NCBI GenBank assembly: GCA_036346275.1
Contig: CM070711.1
Span: forward strand, 62,039,078-62,103,077
Length of the DNA: 64,000 nucleotides
Source: Otatea glauca
Taxonomy: Eukaryota > Streptophyta > Magnoliopsida > Poales > Poaceae
Direction: 5' to 3'
A program made the position numbers and the translations under genes. Position 1 is the stretch's first letter. Each line of letters opens with the position of its first letter. Of the stretch, positions 34,902 to 46,118 are shown in pieces. A model generated the notes under the pieces. It searched no databases. It was not told where the DNA came from and saw nothing but the letters and a program-made list of their open reading frames with translations.

Positions 34902-35113
34902 TTACTCCCTCCCTTCGGACCAAGCTTGTCCTCAAGCTGGAAGGTAGGATAAGACCTGCGCAACACCGTAACGTCAACCCAAGTTGCCTCATTCTCTGGT
35001 TCGCCTACCCAATGAATCAACAATTGGCGCCTGCCCTTAACAAAACGCTGCGCCAATACTTGATGAGGGGCCGGCTGAGCTGGCTCGGAGGCAGAAGCCA
35101 CATCCAGGGGCAA
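34805..35113 (-). pseudogene. gypsy integrase tail with chromodomain
   Basis: The minus-strand frame contains QVLAQRFVKGRRQLLIHWVG followed by PENEATWVDV. This matches the chromodomain pattern of plant chromoviruses (an L-x-x-W-x-G core, then E-A-T-W). Chromodomains target integration through histone marks. The coding sequence runs into the 3' LTR. Confidence 0.8.
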
Positions 35114-35200
35114 TGGCGGGGTGGAAGAAGGAGGCGCGCCTTTATACGGCTTGAGGAGCGATACATGAAAAACATCATGAAATCGAGCGCCTGGAGGAAG

Positions 35201-36140
35201 CTACAGGCGATACGCGACCTTACCGATTAACTCAATAATCTGAAATGGACCAAAATACCGTGGAGACAATTTGTGATCCGGGGCAGCCCGAAGGGAAGTC
35301 TGACGATGCTGCTGCAGGCGTAACCAGACCCAATCGCCGATCGCAAACGAAACATCTCGATGATGGTTGTCATAATACTGCTTCATTCTGTTTTGTGCAT
35401 GCCGAAGATGAGTACGGGCACTGGTGAGAAGGGCATCGCGGTCAGCCAGTTGGCAATCGACAGCATGAATGACTGTGGCCCCTTGATTGTAGGGGAGGAG
35501 TGGTGGCGGTGGACGGCCGTAAACCAACTCGAATGGTGTCATGCGATGTGACGAGTGAAAGGAGGTGTTGTAACAAAACTCTGCCCAAGACAACCACTTA
35601 CCCATGTATGTGGGGTGTCTGCTGTCAAACAACGGAGGTACATCTCCACTGTTTTATTGACTGCCTCTGTTTGCCCGTCGGTTTGCGGATGGTGTGCGGT
35701 AGACATAAGAAGATTGGTACCACATCGTTTGAAAAGACCCTGCCAAAAAGCACTAGTGAAAACTGGATCACGATCAGAGATAATCAACTCCGGCATTCCA
35801 TGCAAGCGCACGATATTGTCGAAGAAGAGTTGTGCCACCACAGAAGCGGAAGAGGGCCGTGCGAGGGGCAGGAAGTGCGCATATTTAGACAGGCGGTCAA
35901 TGACAACCAAAATTGCAGTTTTGCCTTGAGACTTCGGAAGACGTACTATAAAATCCATGGAGATGTCGGCCCAAATCTGATGGGGTATAGGAAGGGGTTG
36001 AAGGAGGCCGGCCGGGGAAAGGGTACTCGCCTTGCTGCGTTGACAAACCGCACAGCGTGCGATGTATTTGGCCACTGTGCGGCGTTGATCCGGCCAAAAA
36101 TACTACTGGCGCAGCCTATGTAGGGTCTTGTGCACTCCTT
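35201..36140 (-). pseudogene. gypsy integrase, frameshifted
   Basis: Two overlapping frames carry the integrase. One has the zinc-binding end CAVCQRSKA, the catalytic-core start WADISMDFI, then ISDRDPVFTSAFW and STAHHPQTDGQTEAVN. The other continues with WLSWAEFCYNTSFHSS and PFELVYGRPPP. A frameshift near 35600 separates them, and another lies near 36090-36140 upstream. Confidence 0.9.
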
Positions 36141-37206
36141 CATGAGTTAAGTCATGGATGGCCGCAATTATGGTAGAAATGAGTGGCGATTTTGCCGGCA
36201 CGACCAAACGATCATTGCGGAATAAAAGTCCATCGCAAGCGCGCCAAATTGGTCTGGTTGGGGGGGTCGTTGGTGCTTCCGGCGCGGAGACAACCTGCGG
36301 TTGCACGCCAGATGGAGCCGACCCCGAGGGAGTCGCACGAGGCGATGATGCGACCGAGCCGACGGAAGTGCCGGTGTTTGCTAAAGCCGCACAACGCCGA
36401 ATGATTTCTGGGTCCGCCCGAAGTTGAGCCTGCCAGTGCTCGGTCATCACCAGGCGCGGGACGGACAATGCTGCACAGACGGGAGCATCATCCGAGAGAC
36501 GTGATAATGCGTCAGCTGCTTGATTCACCTTGCCTGGTTTGTACTCCACTTGGAAATCGAAGCCCATAAGTTTACTAAGCCAATGCTGCTGCGGTGGGGT
36601 AATTAGGGCTTGCTCAAGCAAGAACTTCAAGCTGGCGTGATCGGTGCGAACAATGAAAGCGCGACCCCATAAATATGGCCGCCAATGCCGAACAGCCTTA
36701 GAGATCCTGATGAGCTCCCGCTCATAGGCAGCGAGGTTCATATGCCGGTCCGCCAATTTGCGACTGAAAAATGCCACCGGATGTCCATCTTGTTGAAGGA
36801 TGGCGCCAATGCTGCAGCCAGAAGCATCGCACTCCACGAGAAATGGTGCTGTAAAATCGGGCAGGCGCAGGACTGGAGCGGATGTAAGGGCTGACTTGAG
36901 GCGATGGAAGGTTGATGCAGCCTCCTCTGTCCAATGAAAATTATTTCGACGAAGCATGGCTGTCAAGGGCTCAGCAATATGAGCGTATTTATGGATGAAA
37001 CGCCGATAATAGCCTGTTAAGCCCAAGAACCCCCTAAGAGCTGTAATTGTCTTGGGCTGCATCCAAGTTGAAACGACGAGCAATTTGTCGGGATCGGCTA
37101 TGACCCCTGTCTCGGAAATAATGTGGCCGAGATAGCCCAGCTGGCGTTGCCCAAATGAGCATTTAGTCTTCTTGAGATGCAGTTGGTGATATTGTAGACG
37201 TTCCAA
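36103..37206 (-). pseudogene. gypsy reverse transcriptase C-terminus and RNase H
   Basis: The frame begins in the connection region with KTKCSFGQRQLGYLGHIIS, then LRGFLGLTGYYRRFI. The RNase H part has VECDASGCSIGAIL, RELIRISKAVRHWRPYL and VRTDHASLKFLL, then ADALSRL. This stretch is open over its length but is out of frame with the upstream catalytic part. Confidence 0.9.
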
Positions 37207-37910
37207 TACGATGCGGACATGAACAAGGTGGTCGGCCTCCGAACGGCTGTAGATGAGGATGTCGTCAAAAAAACAAGGACAAACTTCCTTAAAAACTCTT
37301 GCAAAACCATATTCATCAGTGCCTGAAAGGTGGATGGCGCATTGGATAGACCAAATGGCATAACAAGGAACTCATAATGGCCATGATGCGTGCAAAATGC
37401 TGTTTTTTCGATGTCGCCTTCGTGCATGCGCACCTGATGGTAACCTGAGCGGAGATCGAGTTTAGAAAAGAACTTGGCACCATGAAGTTCATCCAATAAT
37501 TCCTCGACGACCGGAATGGGGAATTTGTCCTTGACCGTATGGGCGTTGAGCTGGCGATAGTCGACGCAGAATCGCCAGGAGCCCTCTCGTTTCCGAACCA
37601 GCAAAACTGGGGAGGAAAAGGGAGAACGTCTAGGACGGATGGTACCTTGTTCGAGCATGGAGGAACACTGGCGCTCAATTTCATCCTTCTGATGATACAG
37701 ATACCGGTATGGTCTGACGACCACGGGGTCCTTTCTATCTTTTAAGCAAATCTGATGATTGCGAGCGCGATGCGGGGAAGCCCTGCGGCTCCTCAAATAT
37801 CTGATGGAATGTGGCCAGAAGATTGTCCAAATGCTGGTTCTGTTGAAGGAGCAGAATGTGGGGGTGGCTGGTCGGCTGGGCGCCCGCCAGGAGTACCTTG
37901 ACGCCCGCAT
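37207..37910 (-). pseudogene. gypsy reverse transcriptase core, frameshifted
   Basis: Motifs RPYRYLYHQKDEIE, FCVDYRQLNAHTVKD, FFSKLDLRSGYHQVRM and VMPFGLSNAPSTFQALMN show the fingers and palm of a Ty3/gypsy reverse transcriptase. The frame breaks in a homopolymer run at about 37267-37273, exactly at the catalytic aspartate pair. The aspartates therefore fall in another frame. Confidence 0.9.
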
Positions 37911-38367
37911 GAATAAAAGACATCGTCAAAGTGACAAAGTCCCATTGAATAGTGCCCAACGTCCTGAGCCATTGGACTCCAAGCACGATATCAAATCCAT
38001 GCAGAGGAATGATCAGGAAGGGAGCCATGAAGGAATAAGTGTGGAGGCGGAAGCTTTCACTGGGCACTTCTCCTAAGCATGGCAGGTGATGGCCATTTGC
38101 AACCTTCACTTGTTGTGGTGTCGCCGAACCGTGTGCCAGGGACAGTGTGGTGGCGGCATGACTGCTGAGAAAGTTGTGTGTGCTGCCGCTGTCAATGAGA
38201 CAACGAAGCGGAGTCCCGCGCATGTGAAGCGTCAATTGCATGGTGCCCCCAGGTTTGGGCCCGAGATAGCAAGCATTGATAACGAGGGGCTGGCTGGATC
38301 GCCTACCTCCTCTTCCGGAACCTCTAGAAACTCGGGCTCGTCCTCTGCCAGCTGGTTGTCGCCGCAA
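37735..38367 (-). pseudogene. gypsy aspartic protease region
   Basis: The minus-strand frame holds the protease active-site motif LIDSGSTHNFLS and later FDIVLGVQWL, as in plant gypsy polyproteins. It overlaps the end of gag and the start of the reverse transcriptase frame. Confidence 0.85.
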
Positions 38368-39594
38368 ATTTCAATGGCGAACAAACGTTTGCAGCGATGG
38401 CCCCGAGAATAGAATTCGTCACAATGATAACAAAGTCCTTTTGCGCGATGTTCGGCAAGCTGGTCAGCACTGAGCTTTAGTCTGGACAGGGTCATTGGTG
38501 CCGCCGTTGTAGTGGCTAGTGAACTAGAGGCACGCGAAACCCCGTTCGCCACGGAAGTTGCGCACTGTGAGGAGCCGCCAGACGACGCCATTGTTGGTGT
38601 TGACAAGGAACGGCTGCCAGGAGTATTGTCAGCAGATGGTGCGGCGGACGGCAGCAGGGCAGCTGGTGCTCCCCTGCTGCACGGCACACGCCCTCGTCCT
38701 AGGTTCCCTATTCCTTGCACGGCCTTCGCCAGCCATAAATCCTTTCGCTCTTTCGTGTCGCGCGCAAAGCGAATGGCTTCCGGTAAATCACGGGGACGCT
38801 CCCGATAAACGTCTGTAGCAAGTGCTCGCGACAGTCCCGCAGTGAAAGTTTCAACCTGATCTGCCCGGGACATGCGCGGCGTGCGCGCAAGGAGACGCTG
38901 GAATGAGCGAGCGTATTCGTCGACGCGACTGGAGCCTTGCTTGAGGTTGACGAGGTCGCCCAAAGGTCCCGCCCCCGATTGGCGAGTAAAACGCTGGAGG
39001 AAAGTGTCAAAGAAATCCTCCCAAGAAATCCAATCAGTCTCCAGCATCCAATTGTCGAGCACCTCTTGGGCTTCACCTCGAAGATGCAAACCGACAAGAT
39101 CAACGTATTCATGGGTTGGAATCTGATGAAGCCGCAGAAAACGCTCACATTGTCAGAGCCACGAAAGCGGGTCCTCAGACCCGTCATAGCATGGAAGATC
39201 AAGGCGGGGCGTGCGGGGAGTCCAGCGACGAGGATTGGAGGCATCCTCGTTATCAGGAGGAAAATGGTGCTCCACCGAAGAAGCGCGGTGACCGCCCGGT
39301 GTCCCACGGCTGCCGTTCGCGACGCCCTCGCTCGGCGGCACGCGGCCGGGCTGCCCGGATAGACGGTTGGCACCATTGGCCAACTGGTTCGACTGCTGGC
39401 AACCGGTCACGTCGATCTGGCCATGGTTCCGGGCGGCGGCCATTGTCCTCAACGGCGGGACTAGACTGGCCTTGGTCGCCATTGGCCGTCCGAGACGTCC
39501 GCGAGATGGCGAGCAACTCCCCTAGGGAGGTCTTCAGTTCACCCATCGAGCACTCCAGTTTGCCAATGCGCTCTTCAATGGTGGGCTGCTCCAT
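38232..39594 (-). pseudogene. gypsy gag
   Basis: A start near 39594 opens a coiled amino terminus (MEQPTIEERIGKLECSMGEL). After frame changes come LDLPCYDGSEDPLSWL and LRGEAQEVLDNWML, then FFDTFLQRF, a standard gag capsid pattern. A zinc-knuckle-like CYHCDEFYSRGHRC lies near the end. At least one frameshift occurs at 39150-39260. Confidence 0.85.
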
Positions 39595-39609
39595 GGTCGG
39601 AGGATCGGA

Positions 39610-39626
39610 CGAATCTGATACCAACT
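39610..39626 (-). other. Primer-binding site of the gypsy element
   Basis: Read on the minus strand just inside the 5' LTR, TTGGTATCAGATTCG contains TGGTATCAGA, the standard site complementary to the 3' end of initiator tRNA-Met. Confidence 0.85.
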
Positions 39627-40072
39627 TGTTACGGGTTTGAGTGTAGAGACGTGTGCCTGGTCGTTGACCAGCACGGGGACAGGTGGACGTCGACGCCGTG
39701 ATGACGGACGACGGAAAAATAGCGAACAGAGCTACTGGCCTTGTTCTATGGAAGGCACCGCCACGAGACAATTTGCGACAGAATAATACCGTCCTTTTCA
39801 TTCATTTTCCTCTATACATATAGCAGTCCATCAGCTGATCCATGAGGATCGAACAGATAGGCAAGTTATTTAACTGACCAAAAATGACTAAGCAAATATG
39901 AGAACAAAAGGAAGGATTAGCTAACTATCCAAATATAACTAACTATCGAGTACTTTCTAAAAGCGAAGAACCGAGCCTTCAAGTTTCGATTGCCGTGAAG
40001 AATTTGCCTGGCTGATCTTCCGCCGTCTCTTTCTGAATTCTTCGCTTGCGGTAATATACACGATCCATGACA
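39627..40072 (-). repeat. 5' LTR of the gypsy element
   Basis: Same boundaries (TGTTACGG to CCATGACA) and about 95% identity to the left LTR over 446 bp. By hand comparison they differ at roughly 20-25 positions. Confidence 0.95.
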
Positions 40073-40367
40073 GGGGTACAATTCCACTCATCAAGGTATA
40101 AATTCTTAGAATTTTGTGGGATTATAAATTAATTTCTAACTTTTGTCTTTATAGACGTGTGTTAAGAGATACACTTGTAAGTGCGTGTAGTAGTGTGTGT
40201 CTTCCTTATAATTGGGGGAAAATAGAAAAAAAGAAGAGGATGTGCCACTTCGGTACAGAGAGTACCACTATAAAAAATTATACCAACTAACAAAAACCTA
40301 TCTTTAGTGTTACTGAATTTATATAGTTGCACATACTTTGCTACAACTACTAATTAGATAATCCTTA

Positions 40368-40629
40368 ATTGAGGATTGAGCCGTAGCTCAGTTGGCGAGT
40401 AATGCCAAATGCCATCGTCCGTTCGAACCTTCGGTTCGATGCGGATGCTCATAAAATAAAAACGGGTACACATGTGTGCACATTAAGTGGGAACAACACA
40501 TACCCGCACCACGGAAGTTATGAAGCCTCTAATTAATCATGTGTAAAGGATGCATAAACATATATGTACGTGTGGTGCGTAACTGTATTGTGTGTGAGTT
40601 GTATACATCCATCTTATACCTTAAAAAAA
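40368..40629 (+). mobile_element. tRNA-derived SINE
   Basis: The head contains GAGCCGTAGCTCAGTTGGCG, a polymerase III A box of tRNA type. A B-box-like GTTCGAACCTTCGG lies about 45 bp downstream. A non-tRNA body of about 180 bp ends in an A-run. A perfect 12-bp duplication AGATAATCCTTA flanks it (40356-40367 and 40630-40641). Size, internal promoter and target duplication all fit a SINE rather than a working tRNA gene. Confidence 0.88.
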
Positions 40630-40821
40630 AGATAATCCTTACTTCAGGACATGCAGCCTGGTGTCATGTTTGGGACGCAAAAATTTGCTGAAATTTCATA
40701 ACAGTTTATTTCCCTATCTTTGTGTTCTAAACTGGGCAAAGGTTTTTTGAATTTTATTGAGAAGAAACGTTCCCCACCGCCACCGGCGGCCTTTCCAGGT
40801 TTGCTGACAAAACAAGAAGAG

Positions 40822-41146
40822 TGTTGGATCGCCCAGGTGAGCGCTGGCGCTGGGATGAACTCCTCTGCACTAAATCACAGACACGCACACGTACTGGACA
40901 CTTGAACACACACTGAATTTGTGCTGCAATACTTGATGCTTTTCTATTCTTCTTCTCCTCTATTTATAGGAGGGAAAACGAGCTTGCATGCAAAGGAAAG
41001 AAAGCTTACAAAGAAAAGGAAGCTTACAAAGGAAAGGAATCGCAGTGATTTCTGCGTCAATCATGAATTAAGGCATGCACGATCTAATCTTGCCATGCAT
41101 GCAAAAAACATGAATGGAAAATGCATGTGTCAAGGCTTAACTAACA
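40822..41146 (-). repeat. 3' LTR of the copia element
   Basis: It begins TGTTGGATCGCCCAGG and ends TTAACTAACA. A TATTTATAGGAGG motif inside may be the LTR promoter. Confidence 0.93.
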
Positions 41147-41513
41147 AATCTCCCCCTAAGCCCTGCACACCTGCTTGATGTCGACGAGGCCGAGCTTGGA
41201 CCGCGGTGCCCGAATCGATCTCGCCAAGAGCTTTTGTCGGGATGTCCGCCACCAACTTTGGTCTTGATTGGCTCGACCTTCACCATGCCTTCTTCGACGC
41301 ACTCTCTGATGTAGTGGTATTTGGCGTCGATGTGTTTCTCGTGATCGTGAAAGACGGGGTTTTACTCGGTGGATCGTGGGTGGTTGTCGATCTTGAGTGT
41401 GACAAATCGTCGGCCTCCTCTCCTAAGCTCGCAGGAGCGCGCCACCAAAACCCCACGACAAGCGGCGATCGCGGCGGCAATGTACTCGGCCGCGGCTAGA
41501 GCGAGCCACCACC

Positions 41514-42830
41514 TTACGCTTCGGGATCGCCAGTGATGATGTTGTCGTCGAGGAAGAACAGGACTCCGGTGGTGCTCTTGCGACCGTCGACGTCTGCGCC
41601 ATGATCGCTGTCGCTGTAGCCAAGAAGAGCAACGCCTCCTTCCTTTCTCCGGTAGTGGCAGCCATAGTGCACTATCCCGACGACGTACCACAGTATGCGC
41701 TTAACGGCCACTAGGTGCTCGGTGGTGGGCTTCTCCATGAACCGGGAGACATAGCCCACTGCGTACGCCAAATCTGGTCTCGTGTTCACCAGGTAGCGTA
41801 GCGCTCCCACGATCCGCCTATATTCAGTAGCATCAACTGATGGATCGGAACTCAACTTACTGAGTTTGAGGCGTGACTCCATGGGTGTGATGCTGACATT
41901 GCAGTTTGCCAGCCCTGCTGCCTCCAAGATCTTCATCGCGTAGGCACCCTGACTGATGGTGATGCCTGCTTCGGTCTGGTTCACCTCCAGGCCGAGGTAG
42001 TAGTGGAGCAGCCCTAGATCGCTCATCTGGAATGTGTTCATCATCTCCTTCTTGAACTGCTTGAGCTTGATGTTGTCACTGCCAGTGATGACGAGGTCGT
42101 CGACGTAGACGCCCACGAGTAACCGGTGTGTGCCGCTCGCGGTTCATACACGGCATGCTTTCGGATCTGGCTACCTGGAACCCGAGCGACACAGAGGCGT
42201 CGGCTTGGCGTACCATGCGCGCGAGGCTTGACGTAGGTCGTAGAGAGCCTTGATCAGACGCAACACCTTCTGCTCCTTGCCGGCGACCACGAACCCCAGT
42301 GGCTGGGCGACATAGACTTCCTACCGCAGCTCCCCGTTGAGGAAGGCCGATTTAACGTCCATGTGATGGGCTGGCCAGCCCTCGCTCGCCGTGAGTGCCA
42401 ACAGGAGTCGAACGGACTCGAGCCTTGCCGGGGCGAAAACCTCATCGCAGTCGATCCCTTGACGTTGCACGTACCCCTTTGCCACAAGCCGGGCTTTGTG
42501 CTTGATGACGATGCCCGTGGCGTCCTTCTTCGTCTTGAAGACCCATTTGAGCCCATTGAGTGCTGGCGCGGTGGTGGGTCGACGAGGTCCCAGGTACCGT
42601 TCGACTCGATCGATGTCATTTCGTCGAGCATGGCCGTCCTCCAGCACTCGTGCGCTTGAGCCTGCTCGAATGTGGTTGGTTCGTCGATGCTCGCCAGGAG
42701 CAGATCCTCGTCCAGATCCCGACGCGCCATCCCGGTGGTGTCGTTGGACCGAGAATGTTGTCGATGGTGCAGCAACGGGGCGTCGTCGTCGTGTTCGACA
42801 TCCGGGGCCTCCTCCACATTAATCGGCGGT
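41514..42830 (-). pseudogene. copia reverse transcriptase and RNase H
   Basis: In minus-strand order: WVFKTKKDATG, KARLVAKGYVQRQGIDCDEV, HMDVKSAFLNGEL, the catalytic YVDDLVITGS, LGLLHYYLGLEV, then RIVGALRYLVNTRPDLAYAV and the RNase H-like GYSDSDHGADVDGRKSTTG. These are the hallmarks of copia RVT_2. The frame is interrupted between 42116 and 42320. The YVDD aspartates are intact. Confidence 0.92.
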
Positions 42831-43368
42831 GAAGCGAACTCGATCGGAGCGTGTGCGGTGCGGTGTGGGCGACCACGCCTCGGGCTTGGCGCGTGTTGGT
42901 GATCGTGGCGGTGATGGCGTCGCGTATGAGTTGGGGCGTCGTAGTCCCCGCTGAGGCTGCTGGCTTTGAAGCGTGGTCACCACCTCGGTGGACCACGCGT
43001 GGTGTACTCGATGGCGAACTCATTTGCTGCCGTCGCCGCTTGATCACCGCTCCACTCCCACCGCGCTCTTCGTCAAAGACGGCGTCGCGGTGATGTGGAC
43101 TCGCCTCGCCACCGGTCGTGGGCCCGATATGCCTTGGGCCGGGTTCGTGGCCGGCGAAGATCATTGGCCGATGCGGTCGTCCGGCTTCTTGAGGTTGGGC
43201 TTGACAACCTTGACATGGGCGACGCATCCGAGCGTGCGTAGGTGATGTCTTGCGGCGTACTCCGTTCGAGCTCGTCGGGTCTTGCCGCGGTACCCTTCGT
43301 CGTCGTTCGGTTGAGGGTGTACACGCCGTGGTGATTGCCTCCCCAAAATTTGCCCGGAGCCCTTCGCC

Positions 43369-44172
43369 TTAAGCATGCTTCGGTGGTCCGACCACCGTCT
43401 GTTCCGCCGCTCGGCGAGCGCCGTTTCTTTGTGGTGCGTCTGGCGCGGTCACCTCACGCCATACTCCGAGCTCGGCGCGATGTCTGTTGAAGTCTGCCGG
43501 CGTGAACTCTCCCGCGATCCGTGCATAGAGCGCGCGGTGCTGCCGCTCTTGCGCTCTGCCGCGCTTGGATGCGCTTGATGGCGTCTGGTGCGGCGTCTTT
43601 GGTGGCGACAACACCACCCACATGAACCGGTGTGAGTCGTCGGCGAGGAGGAAGTGGCGTTTCCGCTCGGTGTCGCCGGGCCGATCGAACGCGAGATCGC
43701 CGTGGATTAGCTCGAGTACTTGGTGGAGCAACGCCGTGCTTGGCGCGGAGCGGTGCGCGACGATGCTTGCCGGCGAGACAAGCCTCGCACACCGCTCCAC
43801 TTGGGACAGCAGGGGAAGGCCACGGACGAGGCCTTCGCGCCCCATCTTGCGCAATGCGGTGAAGTTGACATGGCCGAACCTAGCGTGCCAACGCCAGGCG
43901 TCCTCACTTGCACGCGAGGCAAGGCAGACTGGCCGTGCAATGTTGATGTCGAGCACGTATGATCGACCCGCGCTCCGGTGAATCTTGGCGAGGCGCGGCC
44001 GGTCATCACGTACCGCGCAGATATCCGTCCTCAATCGAGATTTGGAACCCACCTTCGTCGATTGACCGCAATCGACGATGTTGGCGATGGCGCGGATGAA
44101 GTAGGTATTGGGAAGGTCCGGTGCTCGCCGTTCTTGCATCGAAGACGCGGTTCGCATCCTCGTCCGGACCAT
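43369..44172 (-). pseudogene. copia integrase region, damaged
   Basis: A pre-integrase stretch AWRWHARFGHVNFTALRKMG and EGLVRGLP is clear. The integrase core that follows is recognisable only in scattered frames. Several frameshifts are present. Confidence 0.75.
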
Positions 44173-44473
44173 AGATCCGTCTCCGAATTACCTGAGCCGG
44201 TGATGCACGTGTCGAGGTTGGAGAACGCCGCCGGGACCTGTCATGTGGTTGGTGGCCCGGTGTCGAAGATCCATCGCTTGAGTCGCGGTCCTCCTCACCG
44301 TCGAGCACCGCGAACACCTTGCTCTCCACCACCGACATGCTTCGGCGGTGGTGTGGATGAGTGCGCGTATGAGGTGCAGTGCCCGGATTGAGGCGGCTTG
44401 GCGGCATGGCTGCGGGGCTCTGCGGTGAGCTCGTAGCGGTGGTGGCGATTTGGTGAGGATGGCGCCGTCTTGG

Positions 44474-45480
44474 ATCAAGAGGAGGCTGGGCTCGTCGTCT
44501 CGGGCCACGTGGGCTGCTCGTCCCTCTTCCTGCTCCTGCACTCCTTGGCCCGATGGCCAATTTTGCGCGATAGCGACATTTGTCGTCGTTGCGGGCGGCG
44601 CGGTGGACCCTTCCAGCGTCGCGTTCCGCCACCAGCGGTTTCCCTTTTGGACGCGGCGCTTGCGCGGTTGTAGGAGCTGCCGCCGGTTGAGGCTCTCTGC
44701 TCCTTACGCTTGTACCGCTCGACCATTGCTCCTCCATGAGGTGCTGCTTGCCCCACTGGCCGGAGGCGGCTCGGGATCGTCCTCCGATGCCAGAAGTCGA
44801 CCAGTGATCTCCTCGACGGAGAGGGTGGAGATGTCGAGCAGGGTTTCCATGGAAATAACCAATTGTTTATACCTGCCACGTGCAATGCGGAGGTACTTCT
44901 CGACGACCTTAATGGGGGGCTCTGGATCGCCGAGGGTGGCAAGTTGATTGACGAGGCCCGTGAGGCGCAGAGCGAAGTCCTCGACGCCCTCGCCGTCCCG
45001 GAACGCCAGGTGCTCGTACTGGCACCACATTCGCTGTGCGCTCGTCTTCCGGATGCGGTCGTCACCGATCCGCATGACTCGGAGACACTCCCACGCCTCC
45101 TTCGCGGACGGCTTGACCGCGACGATGGAGATCATCTCCGGTGGCATCGCTGCGCAGATGGCGTCGGCGCCATCCGGTCCTCGTGCACGCGTCGATGTCG
45201 TTCGCGGATCGATGGCGCACTGCAGGTTCCGAGCTGCGGCTTGATCTTCATCAACAAGGCCCAGTCGTTGTAGTTTGTCTTGGTCAGCGTGGGGTAGTTC
45301 ACCGGCCCGCCTCCCCCTTCCTTGACCACGCGGTACACGACCAGCCCGCGGTCGCCCCCGTCGTCTCCACCTCCTGTGGAGCGACTGCCGGAGCCAGAGG
45401 GTGGTGGCGAAGCTGTTCATGCTCGAGGCATTTCGACGCACGATCACGCGGCCAACGCCGATAACGGGCTCTGATACCAC
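44474..45480 (-). pseudogene. copia gag with zinc knuckle
   Basis: Gag (UBN2-type) motifs include TKTNYNDWALLMKIK in one frame, then AKEAWECLRVMRIGDDRIRK and LTGLVNQLATLGDPEPP. A zinc-knuckle remnant with IGHRAKECRSRKRDEQ lies near 44510-44560. The reading frame shifts within the first 150 codons. Confidence 0.85.
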
Positions 45481-45481
45481 T

Positions 45482-45807
45482 TGTTGGATCGCCCAGGTGA
45501 GCGCTGGCGCTGGGATGAACTCCTCTGCACTAAATCACAGACATGCACACGTACTGGACACTTAAATACACACTGAATTTGTACTGCAATACTTGATGCT
45601 TTTCTATTCTTCTTCTCCTCTATTTATAGGAGGGAAAACGAGCTTGCATGCAAAGGAAAGAAAGCTTACAAAGGAAAGGAAGCTTACAAAGGAAAGGAAT
45701 CGCAGTGATTTCTGCGTCAATCGTGAATTAAGGCATGCACGATCTAATCTTGCCATGCATGCAAAAAAACATAAATGGAAAATGCATGTGTCAAGGCTTA
45801 ACTAACA
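45482..45807 (-). repeat. 5' LTR of the copia element
   Basis: Near-identical partner of the LTR at 40822-41146, with the same termini. The tRNA-Met primer site lies directly inside it at about 45467-45480. Confidence 0.93.
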
Positions 45808-45899
45808 AAGAGAAATACTACTGACGGCTGTATCGTCCAGGTAGAAGCGCGAAGGCACCGGCACCATCCCGCCGCACCCACCGAGAAGCTCAACGGGCC

Positions 45900-46118
45900 T
45901 GTTGAGAAACCCTGAAGCCCATCGAAGGCCCATGTGGCCCCTAATGCCGAAACCCTAGAGAGCGCTATAAAAGGAGGAGGGGGGTCCCCCCATGTACACA
46001 TAATTCATTAGCAATAAAGAATTTCGCTTTGCTCTCCTAAACACGTGTCTCTCTCTCTTTCATTCTCCACTTCAGATCTGTTGGGAACCCGGACTATTCG
46101 ATAGCGAGTTCCTTAACA
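45900..46118 (+). repeat. Left LTR of the older copia element
   Basis: 219 bp, TGTTGAGAAACC to CCTTAACA. It contains a TATAAAAGGAGG promoter-like motif and a CT-rich stretch. Confidence 0.88.

Larger units (their letters stand above)
34454..40072 (-). mobile_element. Ty3/gypsy chromovirus-type retrotransposon, complete but broken
   Basis: Two LTRs (34454-34901, 448 bp; 39627-40072, 446 bp) are about 95% identical and flanked by a perfect 5-bp target duplication GGGGT (34449-34453 and 40073-40077). The element reads on the minus strand. A primer site, TGGTATCAGA complementary to initiator tRNA-Met, adjoins the right LTR. A purine tract GAAGGGAGGGAGTAA adjoins the left LTR. The order gag, protease, reverse transcriptase, RNase H, integrase, chromodomain is that of chromodomain gypsy elements. 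Multiple frameshifts make it non-autonomous. Confidence 0.95.
40822..45807 (-). mobile_element. Ty1/copia retrotransposon
   Basis: LTRs 40822-41146 (325 bp) and 45482-45807 (326 bp) differ at about 8 positions (about 97-98% identity), so this element is younger than the neighbouring gypsy. A perfect 5-bp target duplication AAGAG flanks it (40817-40821 and 45808-45812). On the minus strand the primer site TGGTATCAGAGC adjoins the right LTR and a purine tract GGGCTTAGGGGGAGAT adjoins the left LTR. The order gag, integrase, reverse transcriptase, RNase H is that of Ty1/copia. Frameshifts break the polyprotein. Confidence 0.95.

Noticed and set aside
40380..40450. tRNA-like sequence with A and B boxes
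   Set aside because: No cloverleaf with paired acceptor ends could be drawn, and it is the head of an element with A-run and target duplication. Called a SINE rather than a tRNA gene.
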